From contig NZ_JAJUXH010000001.1 of NCBI RefSeq assembly GCF_021390245.1, positions 1 through 64,000 of the forward strand: 64,000 nt of DNA, read 5' to 3'. Shown piece by piece: positions 26,229 to 35,875 of this stretch (positions are counted from its first letter, which is position 1; each line of letters opens with the position of its first letter). The DNA is from Dyadobacter sp. CY323. GTDB taxonomy: Bacteria; Bacteroidota; Bacteroidia; Cytophagales; Spirosomataceae. Made by a program: the position numbers and the translations under genes. Below the pieces are notes generated by a model. It was not told where the DNA came from. It worked only from the letters and a program-made list of their open reading frames with translations, and ran no database searches.

Positions 26229-27263
26229 TTAAATCACTTTGTAAGTTCCTGATAGTAAATCTAATGCTGGTACGGTTATTAGTTTGTAGTGCCCGGTTTC
26301 GTCATTCACTTCTTCTCTCATACCTAAAATATCTGAAAATTCTTCTTTTGGTAAGATGGAGTTTCGAGAAATCAGCATAAAGAAAAATTGTCTAACGAGG
26401 TCAATAGAGCGTTGTGTAAGTCGCAATTGATTTCTGACACTATGACGGGAAAGTATAGGTATAAGGCTAAAATGATCATACTTGGAATAGTATAAATACA
26501 ATTCGTCAAATTCCTTTTTTAACTGGGGTGCAAGAGCTGCCAGCATCTTTTTTACTTCCTTTGGCTCAAATCGGACTTTTTCAGGATTGTAAAAGTTGTG
26601 GAGCCGTTCAAACCCATTTAAATCTTTCTGGTTAATATGTCCTGGCAAATTTCGAGGAAGAAGTGATTCGGAAGCCATGTGATAAAGAAATTCTGGTTTG
26701 TTATTCCAGCAAGCAATTAGAGAAACGTCGAGTAGACAGGATCGTAGAAGAATGCCGATTGACAGTTCAAAAGCTTCGAACTTTGCCAAACCTTCGTTCA
26801 TTAACTCTTTTACCGCAAGACAATTGAATCCGAATCTGGTAATAAAAAGTTGAACGCATTGCCTTTCCAAATCATAATCGTCACATTTTTTCGAGAGATC
26901 GGGAGGGGCAAAGTTTATATAGTACTTTTCTCTATACAACTTGCTTGCTTTTAGGATCATTATTAGCTCAATCCTTATTAATTTGTAGGTTAGTTCGCAA
27001 ACTTTGTCTTCAAAGTTTTTCGCGACTGTTGCCCACATATTCGAATCGGAAATTAATCGTTCAAAACCGTCGAATGAATAAGGAATGGTAGTGCTCAGTT
27101 CCGTCTCATATGAGTTAACCAGAATCTTAATTGCTGATTTTTCGTCATTGAACACAGCTTCATATAGTAAATCTGATTGGGATTTTAACTTCCTTACGAC
27201 CTCCTTTAAATGATCCATTGATAACAATTTTGGATAAATATTACTACCAAATGTACAAATCAT
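26229..27263 (-). CDS. Leftward cargo protein, 344 aa, DUF5677-like
   Basis: An all-helical AT-rich protein inserted against the tail genes. It resembles DUF5677 in length and in the C-terminal helix with DELYLYYSKYDHFSLIP and SRHSV, where the family has a conserved Y/F-S-K-x-x-H turn, likely part of a HEPN-related helical fold. The middle has LRSCLLDVSLIACWNN, also typical. Such proteins occur in accessory regions and are suspected of defence roles, but the activity is unknown. Base composition and orientation mark it as a moron with its own promoter. Confidence 0.5.
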   Translation of the reverse strand: MICTFGSNIYPKLLSMDHLKEVVRKLKSQSDLLYEAVFNDEKSAIKILVNSYETELSTTIPYSFDGFERLISDSNMWATVAKNFEDKVCELTYKLIRIELIMILKASKLYREKYYINFAPPDLSKKCDDYDLERQCVQLFITRFGFNCLAVKELMNEGLAKFEAFELSIGILLRSCLLDVSLIACWNNKPEFLYHMASESLLPRNLPGHINQKDLNGFERLHNFYNPEKVRFEPKEVKKMLAALAPQLKKEFDELYLYYSKYDHFSLIPILSRHSVRNQLRLTQRSIDLVRQFFFMLISRNSILPKEEFSDILGMREEVNDETGHYKLITVPALDLLSGTYKVI

Positions 27264-27352
27264 ATCGCATGATTAAGTTGGGTGCATGGTCTTTATAACG
27301 TCCCTTTTTAGGTTTGAAAATTTTCAGAACCGGCAATAACTTTTGTTGAGAG

Positions 27353-27376
27353 AAGCGCCCTAGCGGCGCTTTTTTT
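27353..27376 (+). terminator. Terminator upstream of the tape measure
   Basis: A 7-bp GC-rich hairpin (27353-27359 with 27365-27371, core agcgcc/ggcgct) is followed by T's and by the recurring TGTGTCCTTTT motif. It would stop rightward transcription before the tape measure, which therefore needs another promoter. Confidence 0.7.
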
Positions 27377-27462
27377 GTGTCCTTTTGGCCTGTATTGAGG
27401 CTTTTTTTATTGCGATTGGATTGGATCCGGGCCGGATCCTACAAATCGTAATAAGTCAAAAA

Positions 27463-30400
27463 ATGTCTTTCCAGCCTAATGAAACGGTAAGTATTACCCT
27501 GAAAATCGAAGGGGACGAAGCGCGTAACAAATTGGCCCTGCTAGAAAAGGAATCCCGCAGCCTTGAAAAGGCGCTTAAAGAGGTGCCCGAAGGTTCGGCA
27601 GAATGGCAAACCCTGAACAAGGAACTGAATGCTAACCTGGTTCAGCAGCAAAAGTTACGTGCGGAAGTCGGGGTCAGCGCAATGACCTACAAGCAGCTAC
27701 AAACGGAGGTCAGGAACCTGACCGGTGAGCTAAAAAAAATGACGCCTGGCACGGCTGATTTTATCGCAAAATCAAAGCAGCTGAAAGAAGTCGAAGACCG
27801 GTTTAAACAGGTCGGTAAAGAAATGCGCGGACTCAGCGATGGGCTGGATCAACCTAACAAACAGGGCCTTTGGGGCAAAATGGTTTCAGGGGTTAACACT
27901 GTAAAAGGTGCTTTTAATGCGTTCCTGGCCCTGGCCGTCGTGCAGTACATTTTCGAGCTGGGAAAAAAGATTTTCGATACTACGGCGCAGTTCGAGAAGT
28001 ACGATAAAGTCCTGACCACTGCGTTGGGGAGCCAGAAAGAAGCCCGCCAGTCGCTGGAAGCGATCAAAGTCATGGCCGCCAATACTTCTTATAGCGTCGC
28101 CGAACTCACGGAAGGGTACGTAAAAATGGTCAATCGCGGGCTGCGACCATCCCAAAAGGAAATGATCGCAATGGCCGACCTGGCAGCGTCCCAGGGCAAA
28201 ACGTTCGATCAGCTGGTAGAAGCCGCCCTGGATGCGGCAACCGGCGAAAACGAACGTTTGAAGGAATTCGGGATCAGTGCCAAGAAATCGGGCGACCAGG
28301 TCACATTCTCATTTAAGGGAATGCAGCAGACCGTCGCCAATACGCCGGAAGCTATCAACGCGGCGATTATCGCGTTTGGCGATATGGAAGGCGTGGCCGG
28401 ATCCAATGCCAAAATGATGGAAACCCTGGGCGGAAAGGCGTCCAACCTGGGCGATAGTTTCGACGAGCTAACCAACGAGGTCGGAACGGGCTTAAAGCCT
28501 GTTTTTATCGCGATCATGGATCTGATCCTGGCCTGCATCCCGGCATTAAGCCTTTTTGGAAAAGCGTTCGCGTCTGCCGCCCTGGTCGTTAAAGCGGTCG
28601 TAGTCGGCATTGTGGATACGGTCAATAACGCCGGTATGGTCATTTTTAAACTGGGAGAAGCGGCGCTGGAAGCTGCAAAGGGTAATTTGTCCGGCGCAAA
28701 AACGGCGATTAATGAAGCCAGCGACTACGGGAAAAAAGCCCTGTTTTCCCTGGGAGAATCTGGGAAGAAAACCAGCAAGGAAATTGTGGGGATCTGGAAA
28801 AACCCAGAAGGGGAAGTGGAAGCCAAACTGGCCGGAAAAAAACAAGGCGAAGCCCATCAAAAGGAGCTGACCGCCGCCCAGGTAAAGGAGGCTGAAAAAC
28901 GAGCCAAAGAGAAGGAAAAGGAAATGAAAGCTTTTGCCGACGCAGAAGCTAAATACGATGAAAAGGTAAAGAACGACCGCGCGAAAGCTTTGGAGCTGAT
29001 CGCGCAGCTGGAATCTGAGCACGACGCGACTGTGGCGAAAAACTCGCTGGCTTCCGACACGGCTAAGATCGAGGAAAAGAGCCGGAAGCGGTTAAAGGAA
29101 ATTAACGATTCGCTGGCCGACGAAGCCACAAAAGAAACCGCCAGGGCTTCCATTAACAGGAACGCCGAAGCTGAAATCGAGAAAACCGCCACGGAATACA
29201 GGAAAAAAGCCCTGGAAGTCGAAAAAGAACATGCCGTAAAACGGGCTGAAAATGCGCTATTCATCACGGCCCAGCAAAAAGAGGCGGAACAGTCCCTGTT
29301 AGATTTTAAAGTTACCCAGGCCAAAGGCAATGCTACCCAGCTGGCGGCGATCGCCAAAGAACGTGCCGACCTGGAACTGCGGTATTTGAAAGAGCAGCTG
29401 GCGCAAGAAGAAGCCGCAGAAAAGGCGCGGATTGCCGCCGACATTGCTGACACTGACCAGGCGGAAGCGGCGATCCTGGCCGTGGAAAAGCGCTACCACC
29501 AGGAAGCGATCACGGCCGAAGCGCAGACAGCGGCCGCGAAAAAAGCCATTGACGATGATCTGAGGGATAAAAAACAGGCGAATCTGAAAAATTATTCAGA
29601 TATGTTTTCGGCCTTATTGCGCGGCGACATTTCAACTTTCGCGGCCGGAATGTCGCAGATGGTCAATACCCATAAGGCGGCGTGGCAGGAACGTATTTCT
29701 GCGGATATGTCAAATTATGAGTCAGGCGCCCAGGCGGCCCAGGCTGCCGTCAGTTTCCTGAATGATTTGGCCCAGCGTAAGGCTGAAAAGGCGATCGCCG
29801 AAGCCAACCGGGAGCGCGACGCTAAAATCGGGATCCTGACCGCCGAATTACAAGTGACCGAATCAATGATCACGGCCAGTTCCAATTTCATCACAGCGCT
29901 TAAATCTGCGGAAACCCAGCGGCTGGCAGAACTCGAACGTATACTGACCAGCGAAACTACTAGCGAAGAAGACAAGCGGGCGGCGCTGAAAAAATACTAC
30001 AGTGAGCAGTTGCAGCAAATGAAAGCTGCGGAAGAAGAAAAAATAAAGGAGTTGCAGCGCCTGGCGAACCTGGCCAAAACGGAAGATGAAAAGCGGGCGA
30101 TCGAAGAGAAAATCCGCCTGGCTGAAAAGGAGAGTGAAGAAAAAATCCGCCTGGCCACAGAGGAAGCGGAAGCCAAAGCGGAAATGATCGACGCCTTGCA
30201 GGAATTCACGATCGAAAGCAGCGAAACACTGCTAACTGATGCGGCAACTTCCAGCGAAAAACAGATCCAGTTAGCCAGCGACGAAGCCGAACAGAAAGCG
30301 GATTTTAAAGCAGATCTGGAAGAAACGATCGCGGCCGAAAACCGTAAAGCCCGCGCCACTGAAATGGCCGAAAAGCAAAAGGCATTCCGCGCCCAGAAAA

Positions 30401-31350
30401 AGGCCGATATCGCTACGGCCCTTATCACCGGCGCCCTGGCAGTGCTCAAAGCCCTGGCGAACTTTTTCCCGCTGAATATTATCCTGGCGGCGACTGCGGC
30501 CGTAGTGACTGGCGTCCAGATCGCAAAGATCAAAAACCAGCCAGAACCCACATTTGCGCACGGCGGCTTTGTGGCCCAGGGCGGCAAGCATGGCAATAGC
30601 TACGGCACCGGTGGGATTGCTTTAATCGATCGCGGATCTGGCCGGGAAGTGGGCGAAATGGAAGGGGATGAAGCCATTATCAGCGCGGATCAGACGGCTG
30701 CGAATATGCCGCTGATTACCGAAATGTTCAAAAACGCCCGTACGCCAGGCATGCGCAACAAAGCCGTTTCCAGCGAACGGGGCCTGCAAAGCAGCTTCCG
30801 CGATGGCGGGACGCTGTTTGAATCGCCGTACTGGAAAAAGGAAATGTATTTGTTTGGGTCTAAAAAGCGCAAAGCGAAAGAGGCAGCGACCGCCGCGGAG
30901 ATCGAGGCGGCCAATGCTCAAAAAGAGGCCGACGCTTACACGTCAGAAATGCCTTCCGCCGACACCGGCGCCTTTGACGGCATCGACGGGACAGAGCCAA
31001 ACCCATCGACGGCCGAAAGCCAGGCTGCATTTGAGGCCAGCCAAAAACAAGGGGAAACGCAGCTGAAATTATTACAGGAAATAATTGATACCCTGGAAGC
31101 CACGGCGGAAGGAACGGCGGACGCCCTGGCGGGGGTAGAAAAGGCGATCGGGGCCAGCGCTGACAGTACGGCAGGGGCACTGAAAGAAATGGGTAATGAG
31201 GTGAACGCTTTGGGTAGCCGGATCGACAGCGTTAAAAATGCAGTGAACGAAAATGTAGGAGCTACCAGGGGCGTAGAAAGCGCAGTAAATAACGCCAATG
31301 CAAACGGGGTGCTTTATGGTATTTTAGATAGAATTAGTAATTTGAAGTAG
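27463..31350 (+). CDS. Tail tape measure protein
   Basis: This very long (1295 aa), largely helical protein sets tail length and is a phage hallmark. Residues 1-130 form a coiled coil, then hydrophobic stretches (FNAFLALAVVQYIFELGKKI; SLFGKAFASAALVVKAVVVG; ALITGALAVLKALANFF) serve as membrane-insertion segments. Long Ala/Glu/Lys coiled coils lie in between. AHGGFVAQGGKHGNSYGTGG is the Gly-rich C-terminal motif usual in tape measures. I chose the ATG at 27463; the longer frame from 27385 reads through a poor start. It follows a terminator and cargo gene rather than its chaperone genes, which is unusual. Confidence 0.85.
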   Translation: MSFQPNETVSITLKIEGDEARNKLALLEKESRSLEKALKEVPEGSAEWQTLNKELNANLVQQQKLRAEVGVSAMTYKQLQTEVRNLTGELKKMTPGTADFIAKSKQLKEVEDRFKQVGKEMRGLSDGLDQPNKQGLWGKMVSGVNTVKGAFNAFLALAVVQYIFELGKKIFDTTAQFEKYDKVLTTALGSQKEARQSLEAIKVMAANTSYSVAELTEGYVKMVNRGLRPSQKEMIAMADLAASQGKTFDQLVEAALDAATGENERLKEFGISAKKSGDQVTFSFKGMQQTVANTPEAINAAIIAFGDMEGVAGSNAKMMETLGGKASNLGDSFDELTNEVGTGLKPVFIAIMDLILACIPALSLFGKAFASAALVVKAVVVGIVDTVNNAGMVIFKLGEAALEAAKGNLSGAKTAINEASDYGKKALFSLGESGKKTSKEIVGIWKNPEGEVEAKLAGKKQGEAHQKELTAAQVKEAEKRAKEKEKEMKAFADAEAKYDEKVKNDRAKALELIAQLESEHDATVAKNSLASDTAKIEEKSRKRLKEINDSLADEATKETARASINRNAEAEIEKTATEYRKKALEVEKEHAVKRAENALFITAQQKEAEQSLLDFKVTQAKGNATQLAAIAKERADLELRYLKEQLAQEEAAEKARIAADIADTDQAEAAILAVEKRYHQEAITAEAQTAAAKKAIDDDLRDKKQANLKNYSDMFSALLRGDISTFAAGMSQMVNTHKAAWQERISADMSNYESGAQAAQAAVSFLNDLAQRKAEKAIAEANRERDAKIGILTAELQVTESMITASSNFITALKSAETQRLAELERILTSETTSEEDKRAALKKYYSEQLQQMKAAEEEKIKELQRLANLAKTEDEKRAIEEKIRLAEKESEEKIRLATEEAEAKAEMIDALQEFTIESSETLLTDAATSSEKQIQLASDEAEQKADFKADLEETIAAENRKARATEMAEKQKAFRAQKKADIATALITGALAVLKALANFFPLNIILAATAAVVTGVQIAKIKNQPEPTFAHGGFVAQGGKHGNSYGTGGIALIDRGSGREVGEMEGDEAIISADQTAANMPLITEMFKNARTPGMRNKAVSSERGLQSSFRDGGTLFESPYWKKEMYLFGSKKRKAKEAATAAEIEAANAQKEADAYTSEMPSADTGAFDGIDGTEPNPSTAESQAAFEASQKQGETQLKLLQEIIDTLEATAEGTADALAGVEKAIGASADSTAGALKEMGNEVNALGSRIDSVKNAVNENVGATRGVESAVNNANANGVLYGILDRISNLK

Positions 31351-31461
31351 TAGTAAAATATTGCGTTTTTAGTATATTTGTTATAGAAAATAGCAAAATA
31401 ACACTACAAGCGTAATTATAATATTTCTACTTCGTAACCCATCTAAAACAGTTGTCAAAAA

Positions 31462-32004
31462 ATGGATAAAGAAATCACTTTGTGCGTGCCTAAGTATGTT
31501 AAAAAGTTTCTTTTATCAGAGCCGGACTATGAATTATTGACCCGTGACACAATTAAAGTCCCCAGGATTTCAGAGCTGGGGCACCTGATTTTTGTGGTGT
31601 CGCGCCATATCCCGCACACCCAGATTTATCAGCCTGTGGTAGCAGGGAAAAACACCGAGATCCTGACGATTCAATACAAGTGCAAAAAGAAAGCTTTTGA
31701 CGTGCCCGTGGAGCGTTATGGCGATCTGGTCACACTGCTTACTGAACAGTTCAGGGCGGCTTTTATTCGTGAGATTGCGGCCATACATTCCGTGCATCCT
31801 GAACCGGAATACGGATGGATGGTCAAATCTTTTTTAGACAGGCGGGGGATCGTAACCAGTGACGCCCTGGATAAGGATATCGACATTGAAACAGCCCGCA
31901 AGATTTACCGGGATCATTTGGAGCGTATCGGGAAAAAAAATTCAAGAAATCGCAAACTTTCGAAGCCACTTTTGTCGGTGTCTGAACTAGTTTGTAGGGT
32001 TTAG
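31462..32004 (+). CDS. Hypothetical late protein, 180 aa
   Basis: The family is unknown. The N-terminal part is LCVPKYVKKFLLSEPDYELL, the middle HPEPEYGWMVKSFLDRRGIV, the C-terminus basic and helical. The layout with a helix pair and basic tail fits a DNA- or RNA-binding regulator more than a virion protein. The gene has its own TATATTTG-bearing upstream region and its own terminator, so it is a monocistronic unit in the late region. A late regulator is possible but unproven. Confidence 0.45.
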   Translation: MDKEITLCVPKYVKKFLLSEPDYELLTRDTIKVPRISELGHLIFVVSRHIPHTQIYQPVVAGKNTEILTIQYKCKKKAFDVPVERYGDLVTLLTEQFRAAFIREIAAIHSVHPEPEYGWMVKSFLDRRGIVTSDALDKDIDIETARKIYRDHLERIGKKNSRNRKLSKPLLSVSELVCRV

Positions 32005-32042
32005 GTTGTTATTGTCGGGCTTTAAACCTTTTTGTAGGAGCC

Positions 32043-32077
32043 AAAAACGCCATTTCTGATACAGAAGTGGCGTTTTT
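32043..32077 (+). terminator. Terminator after the 180-aa gene
   Basis: 15-base arms (32043-32057 and 32063-32077, core acgcca.ttct/agaa.tggcgt, one G-U pair) with a 5-base loop and T-run. The following TTTTTTCGTCCTTTTC motif (32096-32111) belongs to the repeated leader set. Confidence 0.85.
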
Positions 32078-32143
32078 GCGTTATAAATCGCCGTGTTTTT
32101 TCGTCCTTTTCGAAGGGTTACAGCTGCAATAATTTTGGCGAAT

Positions 32144-32683
32144 ATGGCAGCTATAACATCTTTCCTTCCCTGGGAGCCCATTCCCTTAAATCAGTCCGGA
32201 ATCCGTCGGCTGAAAATCGTCAATTCGGATCGTGTTTCAATCCTGCGCCCGGATATCGAGCTGATCCCAGTGGCCGATCTGGTATTTTATGAATTTATTT
32301 TCCCAAATGACCTGGCTTGCATTGCTAGTTTCCAGCGGCGATTTAGCGGATCCGGGGCGGCCTACTGGGTTGCGTCGGTTTCATTTACACTTCCTCATAT
32401 CAATAACCAGATCATTAGCTGGGTTGCCAACAATCCGACTACGGAATGGCTACTGATTGCCGAAGATTATAACGGTCACGTCCGGGTCATTGGCGGAGAT
32501 CCGACCGGATTAATAATGGAGTTCCAAAGCACGACAGGGGCGGGGCCAGGCGCCCAAAACCCGATGGTATTTTCATTTTCGGCCGAACAAATCTTCCCAT
32601 TCGTAACCCTGCCGGAGTATGAGAACGAAGCGCTGTTCCCCGACTCAGAATTTGATTTCAGTTTCGATTTCTCTTTTACATAA
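32144..32683 (+). CDS. Hypothetical late protein, 179 aa, tail-tip type
   Basis: The ATG at 32144 is chosen; the longer frame from 32093 runs through the terminator/leader. It is beta-rich (LRPDIELIPVADLVFYEF, WLLIAEDYNGHVRVIGGDPT) with an acidic, Phe-rich tail (FPDSEFDFSFDFSFT). It precedes the tailspike by 16 bases and may be its assembly partner or attachment domain. No family is recognised. Confidence 0.5.
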   Translation: MAAITSFLPWEPIPLNQSGIRRLKIVNSDRVSILRPDIELIPVADLVFYEFIFPNDLACIASFQRRFSGSGAAYWVASVSFTLPHINNQIISWVANNPTTEWLLIAEDYNGHVRVIGGDPTGLIMEFQSTTGAGPGAQNPMVFSFSAEQIFPFVTLPEYENEALFPDSEFDFSFDFSFT

Positions 32684-32699
32684 CCAAACCAGTAGTAGC

Positions 32700-35600
32700 A
32701 TGTTACTCAAATCACGGCTAAAAGTCGCCCTGTTTTCCTTCCTCATTGCACTTGCAGGGATTCAGCCCGCGATCGGACAAACTTCCCCTACCAGGGATTT
32801 GCGCAATCAAATCATTAATGATCTGGCCACAAACAACGCCAGGCAAATAAGCGCTGAAAAGCTGCGGGCCGTTTTTCTTTCGTCAGCGAAAGCGATCGAT
32901 TCCGTATCAAGTACTGTATCAGCCATTTTTAACACCTTTTCCCTGGGGTCAGGCATTGGCGAATATGACGCGAGTACCGGAATAGCCACAGTTAAGGCAA
33001 CTGGCAGCACGAGTACGCCCGACACGATCCCGGTATTTGCTGACGGGAAATACTTCGATGTTGTAAAGGGGGGCACCAGGTCGATCACGGGAACGGCGAT
33101 CAATATGGTGCCAGGCGCCAAAATTATTGTCCGTGGTACGGTTTGGTCATATATACCGCCGTCAGACGCCGCTTTTCAAAGAACTATTGCGCTTGACGCA
33201 AACATTGACGACCTGTATAAAAGCACCACTGGGCGATTAGTCAGGAACCTACCGGTTCCGCTAACATTCACAAGGAGCCTTTTAACTGGCGTTGCCACTA
33301 CCCCCGGAAACATGGGCCAGGTTGAAAACTTGGATCGTAGCGTGGCTGTGACTGGGTTTAGCGATGTCGTTAACACGTCGATGATTACAGATATGCAAAC
33401 GGGCGTCCCTTCCGCTGGTTTGACAAAAATTTCACTCGACTATACGCCTACTTCTTTTGTAACTGCGGATCCGAGTTTCGGGGTGGGTTTTGTGTCCGGC
33501 GCGGACAGGGTTATTTTCGTTTGGAGGAATACAGGGCAGCTTTCATTTGTAAAAGCCGGAACCAGCACCATTACTACCATTATGGCGGCGGACTTGTCGC
33601 GCGACTATACAACTGGCCAGCATGTGCGCATAGACCTGATTCCGGGCGTGTCGGCAACGACTATTAATCTGATTATTGAAGGAAGCCAGGTTGCTACTAT
33701 AAATTCATCGTCGCTACCAACTGGCGATATAATTATCGGAGCGCGCGGCAGTATGAGCCTGGTTTATTCGCTCAGTACAGACCAGAATTCAGGAATCCCG
33801 GCGGCGCTTTCTACTGCTAAATCCTATACTGACACACAACTTACTAGCGTCAATGATCATTTAACCAGCCTTGATTCAAAAGTAATTATTTCGGCTACGG
33901 CAATGATGGGCAAGGTTACGCCAGTTGATGGGGTAGCCAGCGGCACGACAAGGACGCGGTTTAGTTTGCAGGCTATCCCGGTTTTAAGTGGTACAATCAA
34001 AATCAGTGAACTAAAAGTCAGGGTAGCCGTTGCGGGCGTTGGGAAAGTGAAGATACTTTCACCCAATGGCTCATTTTATGCTGAACAATATTCATTGTCG
34101 CATACGTTTGTAGTCGGAGAAAACACCCTGCCAGGGACTTTATTCGCTTCCTGGAACTTATCGTCAGGCTGGTTTATTGCCTTCGAAGGAACTGGCACCA
34201 TGCAGTTTTCCGACGTGGTGGGGTCTACTAGCCTAAGCCGCAGTATAATCGGGGATGTGACCTCTGTGGCGTCAACTACCTCGCTTTACGATCTTCAATA
34301 TCGCGCCGATCTGGCCACGACCAGTTCAGTAAAAGATCTAGTCGTTCAGAACGCCACGGACATTTCCACCATAAAGCAGGCGACCTTCTATGTCTCTGAT
34401 GCATTAGGTTCAGACCTAAACAATGGGCTATCAGACGCTGCCGCATTCAAGACAATCAATAAAGCGATCCTTTCCTGTGCAGGTAGGACAGGGGCCACTA
34501 TAATCATTTCAGGCGGGGATTATTACGAAGCCCTGGATATGACCATGATCCTATCAGAAAGTATTCGGCTTACGAGTAAAAATAATGCCGTCGTTCGCGT
34601 ACTAGGCAGCCAAAAACTGACTGGCTGGATTAAGACCACGGGAAGGACAAACATTTACGAAGCGGACTTCGCCGGGACGATACCAGCCTGGGCGCACACT
34701 ACCGACGGGTTGCCGCGCATTTTTGAAGATAAAAACCCTTCTAAATTAATTACTGACGCGGAAGTGCATCCATTACAGCGCGGATTAGTATATCGGTTGC
34801 CTTACACGGAAATAGCCCAAATTGCGGCTGGCGCTGACCTGGCAGCCACGCTGACTTCTTTGGATGCGTCGCCTGGCAAATATTACCTATCAGCCGGGAA
34901 ACTTTATTTAAATGCCTCTGGAAGCACAAATCCAACCTCGAACGGATTTGATTACCATATTCCAGTCCGGGTAACTAATACTGTGCCGTCGTTTTCGAAC
35001 ACGGCAGCATTGGGGCGGGTCGCTTACGAAAACCTGCGGTTCATGTTCTCAACTTCCGGGCTGATTTCGTCGGGTTTCGCTACCGTTACGCGGATCAATT
35101 GCGTGGCCCTGGGCGTTGTTTCTACAAACGGCGGCTTTCGCGACGATGGGGCGCATGTGATCAGTTACCGGGATGAAGCGGGGGGATGCTCGAACGATGG
35201 GTTTAACCAGCATTACGATCTGTACAACGGGAGCCAGCCAGGAAACGACCTGCGTAGAAGTGTCGGCATTTCCATTTATTACAACCCCTGGGCGCATGAC
35301 AATGGAGACGATGGAATGTCAGGTCACATTCGCAGTGAGGTGACGGTATATGGCGGGCTTGCTGAATACAATCCTGGCGGGGGCGGCTTTACGCCAGCCA
35401 ATGGCGGATCCTATACGGTCTATGATGCATTAGCCCGCAACAACTCAATCGGGTTTAGTATGGCGAACAGTTCAGCCGGAACCGGCCGGAACCATACAAC
35501 CCTTTTAGCGGTGAACTGTACCGCTGTAAACAATGTGGCAGGCTTTCAGAATAATTCTGAATCGGGGGCTATCATGGAATTGCGGAATTGTGTAGCCAGG

Positions 35601-35750
35601 CAATCTACGGTCATGAACTTCCGGGCGACGGCGGCGGGGGCCGTGATTAACGCATACAACTGCTTATCAAGTCATACCGATTCGTTGAAACACAAAACGA
35701 CCAGTCCAGGGACTATAAATATTATTAACGACCCAGTCCTGGCCCCGTAG
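32700..35750 (+). CDS. Secreted tailspike-like protein with parallel beta-helix
   Basis: The protein is 1016 aa from ATG 32700, starting with a clear signal peptide (KVALFSFLIALAGIQPAIG). The first ~500 residues contain an Ala/Thr/Ser-rich region with beta strands, likely attachment and trimer stalk. Residues ~560-1016 form a right-handed beta-helix (pectate-lyase-like): SDALGSDLNNGLSDAAAF, TIIISGGDYYEALDMT, then stacked short strands with Asn/Gly/Tyr turns, as in phage depolymerases. It probably binds or cleaves a surface polysaccharide. A signal peptide is odd for a virion protein made in the cytoplasm. Start and export should be checked. Confidence 0.7.
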   Translation: MLLKSRLKVALFSFLIALAGIQPAIGQTSPTRDLRNQIINDLATNNARQISAEKLRAVFLSSAKAIDSVSSTVSAIFNTFSLGSGIGEYDASTGIATVKATGSTSTPDTIPVFADGKYFDVVKGGTRSITGTAINMVPGAKIIVRGTVWSYIPPSDAAFQRTIALDANIDDLYKSTTGRLVRNLPVPLTFTRSLLTGVATTPGNMGQVENLDRSVAVTGFSDVVNTSMITDMQTGVPSAGLTKISLDYTPTSFVTADPSFGVGFVSGADRVIFVWRNTGQLSFVKAGTSTITTIMAADLSRDYTTGQHVRIDLIPGVSATTINLIIEGSQVATINSSSLPTGDIIIGARGSMSLVYSLSTDQNSGIPAALSTAKSYTDTQLTSVNDHLTSLDSKVIISATAMMGKVTPVDGVASGTTRTRFSLQAIPVLSGTIKISELKVRVAVAGVGKVKILSPNGSFYAEQYSLSHTFVVGENTLPGTLFASWNLSSGWFIAFEGTGTMQFSDVVGSTSLSRSIIGDVTSVASTTSLYDLQYRADLATTSSVKDLVVQNATDISTIKQATFYVSDALGSDLNNGLSDAAAFKTINKAILSCAGRTGATIIISGGDYYEALDMTMILSESIRLTSKNNAVVRVLGSQKLTGWIKTTGRTNIYEADFAGTIPAWAHTTDGLPRIFEDKNPSKLITDAEVHPLQRGLVYRLPYTEIAQIAAGADLAATLTSLDASPGKYYLSAGKLYLNASGSTNPTSNGFDYHIPVRVTNTVPSFSNTAALGRVAYENLRFMFSTSGLISSGFATVTRINCVALGVVSTNGGFRDDGAHVISYRDEAGGCSNDGFNQHYDLYNGSQPGNDLRRSVGISIYYNPWAHDNGDDGMSGHIRSEVTVYGGLAEYNPGGGGFTPANGGSYTVYDALARNNSIGFSMANSSAGTGRNHTTLLAVNCTAVNNVAGFQNNSESGAIMELRNCVARQSTVMNFRATAAGAVINAYNCLSSHTDSLKHKTTSPGTINIINDPVLAP

Positions 35751-35757
35751 TCACTAC

Positions 35758-35805
35758 ACACAAAAAAGGCGTCCGCGATCCAGGTCTCGGACGCCTTTTT
35801 TGTGT
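35758..35805 (+). terminator. Strong terminator after the tailspike
   Basis: A perfect 18-bp stem (35758-35775 with 35788-35805, core ggcgtccg/cggacgcc) ends in a T-run that passes into TGTGTCCTTTCCC (repeated leader motif). Confidence 0.9.
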
Positions 35806-35875
35806 CCTTTCCCTTCGCATTAAAGGGCAATAACCTTGTAACGACAAAATAATCGAACGATTAGAAACTGGTTGC

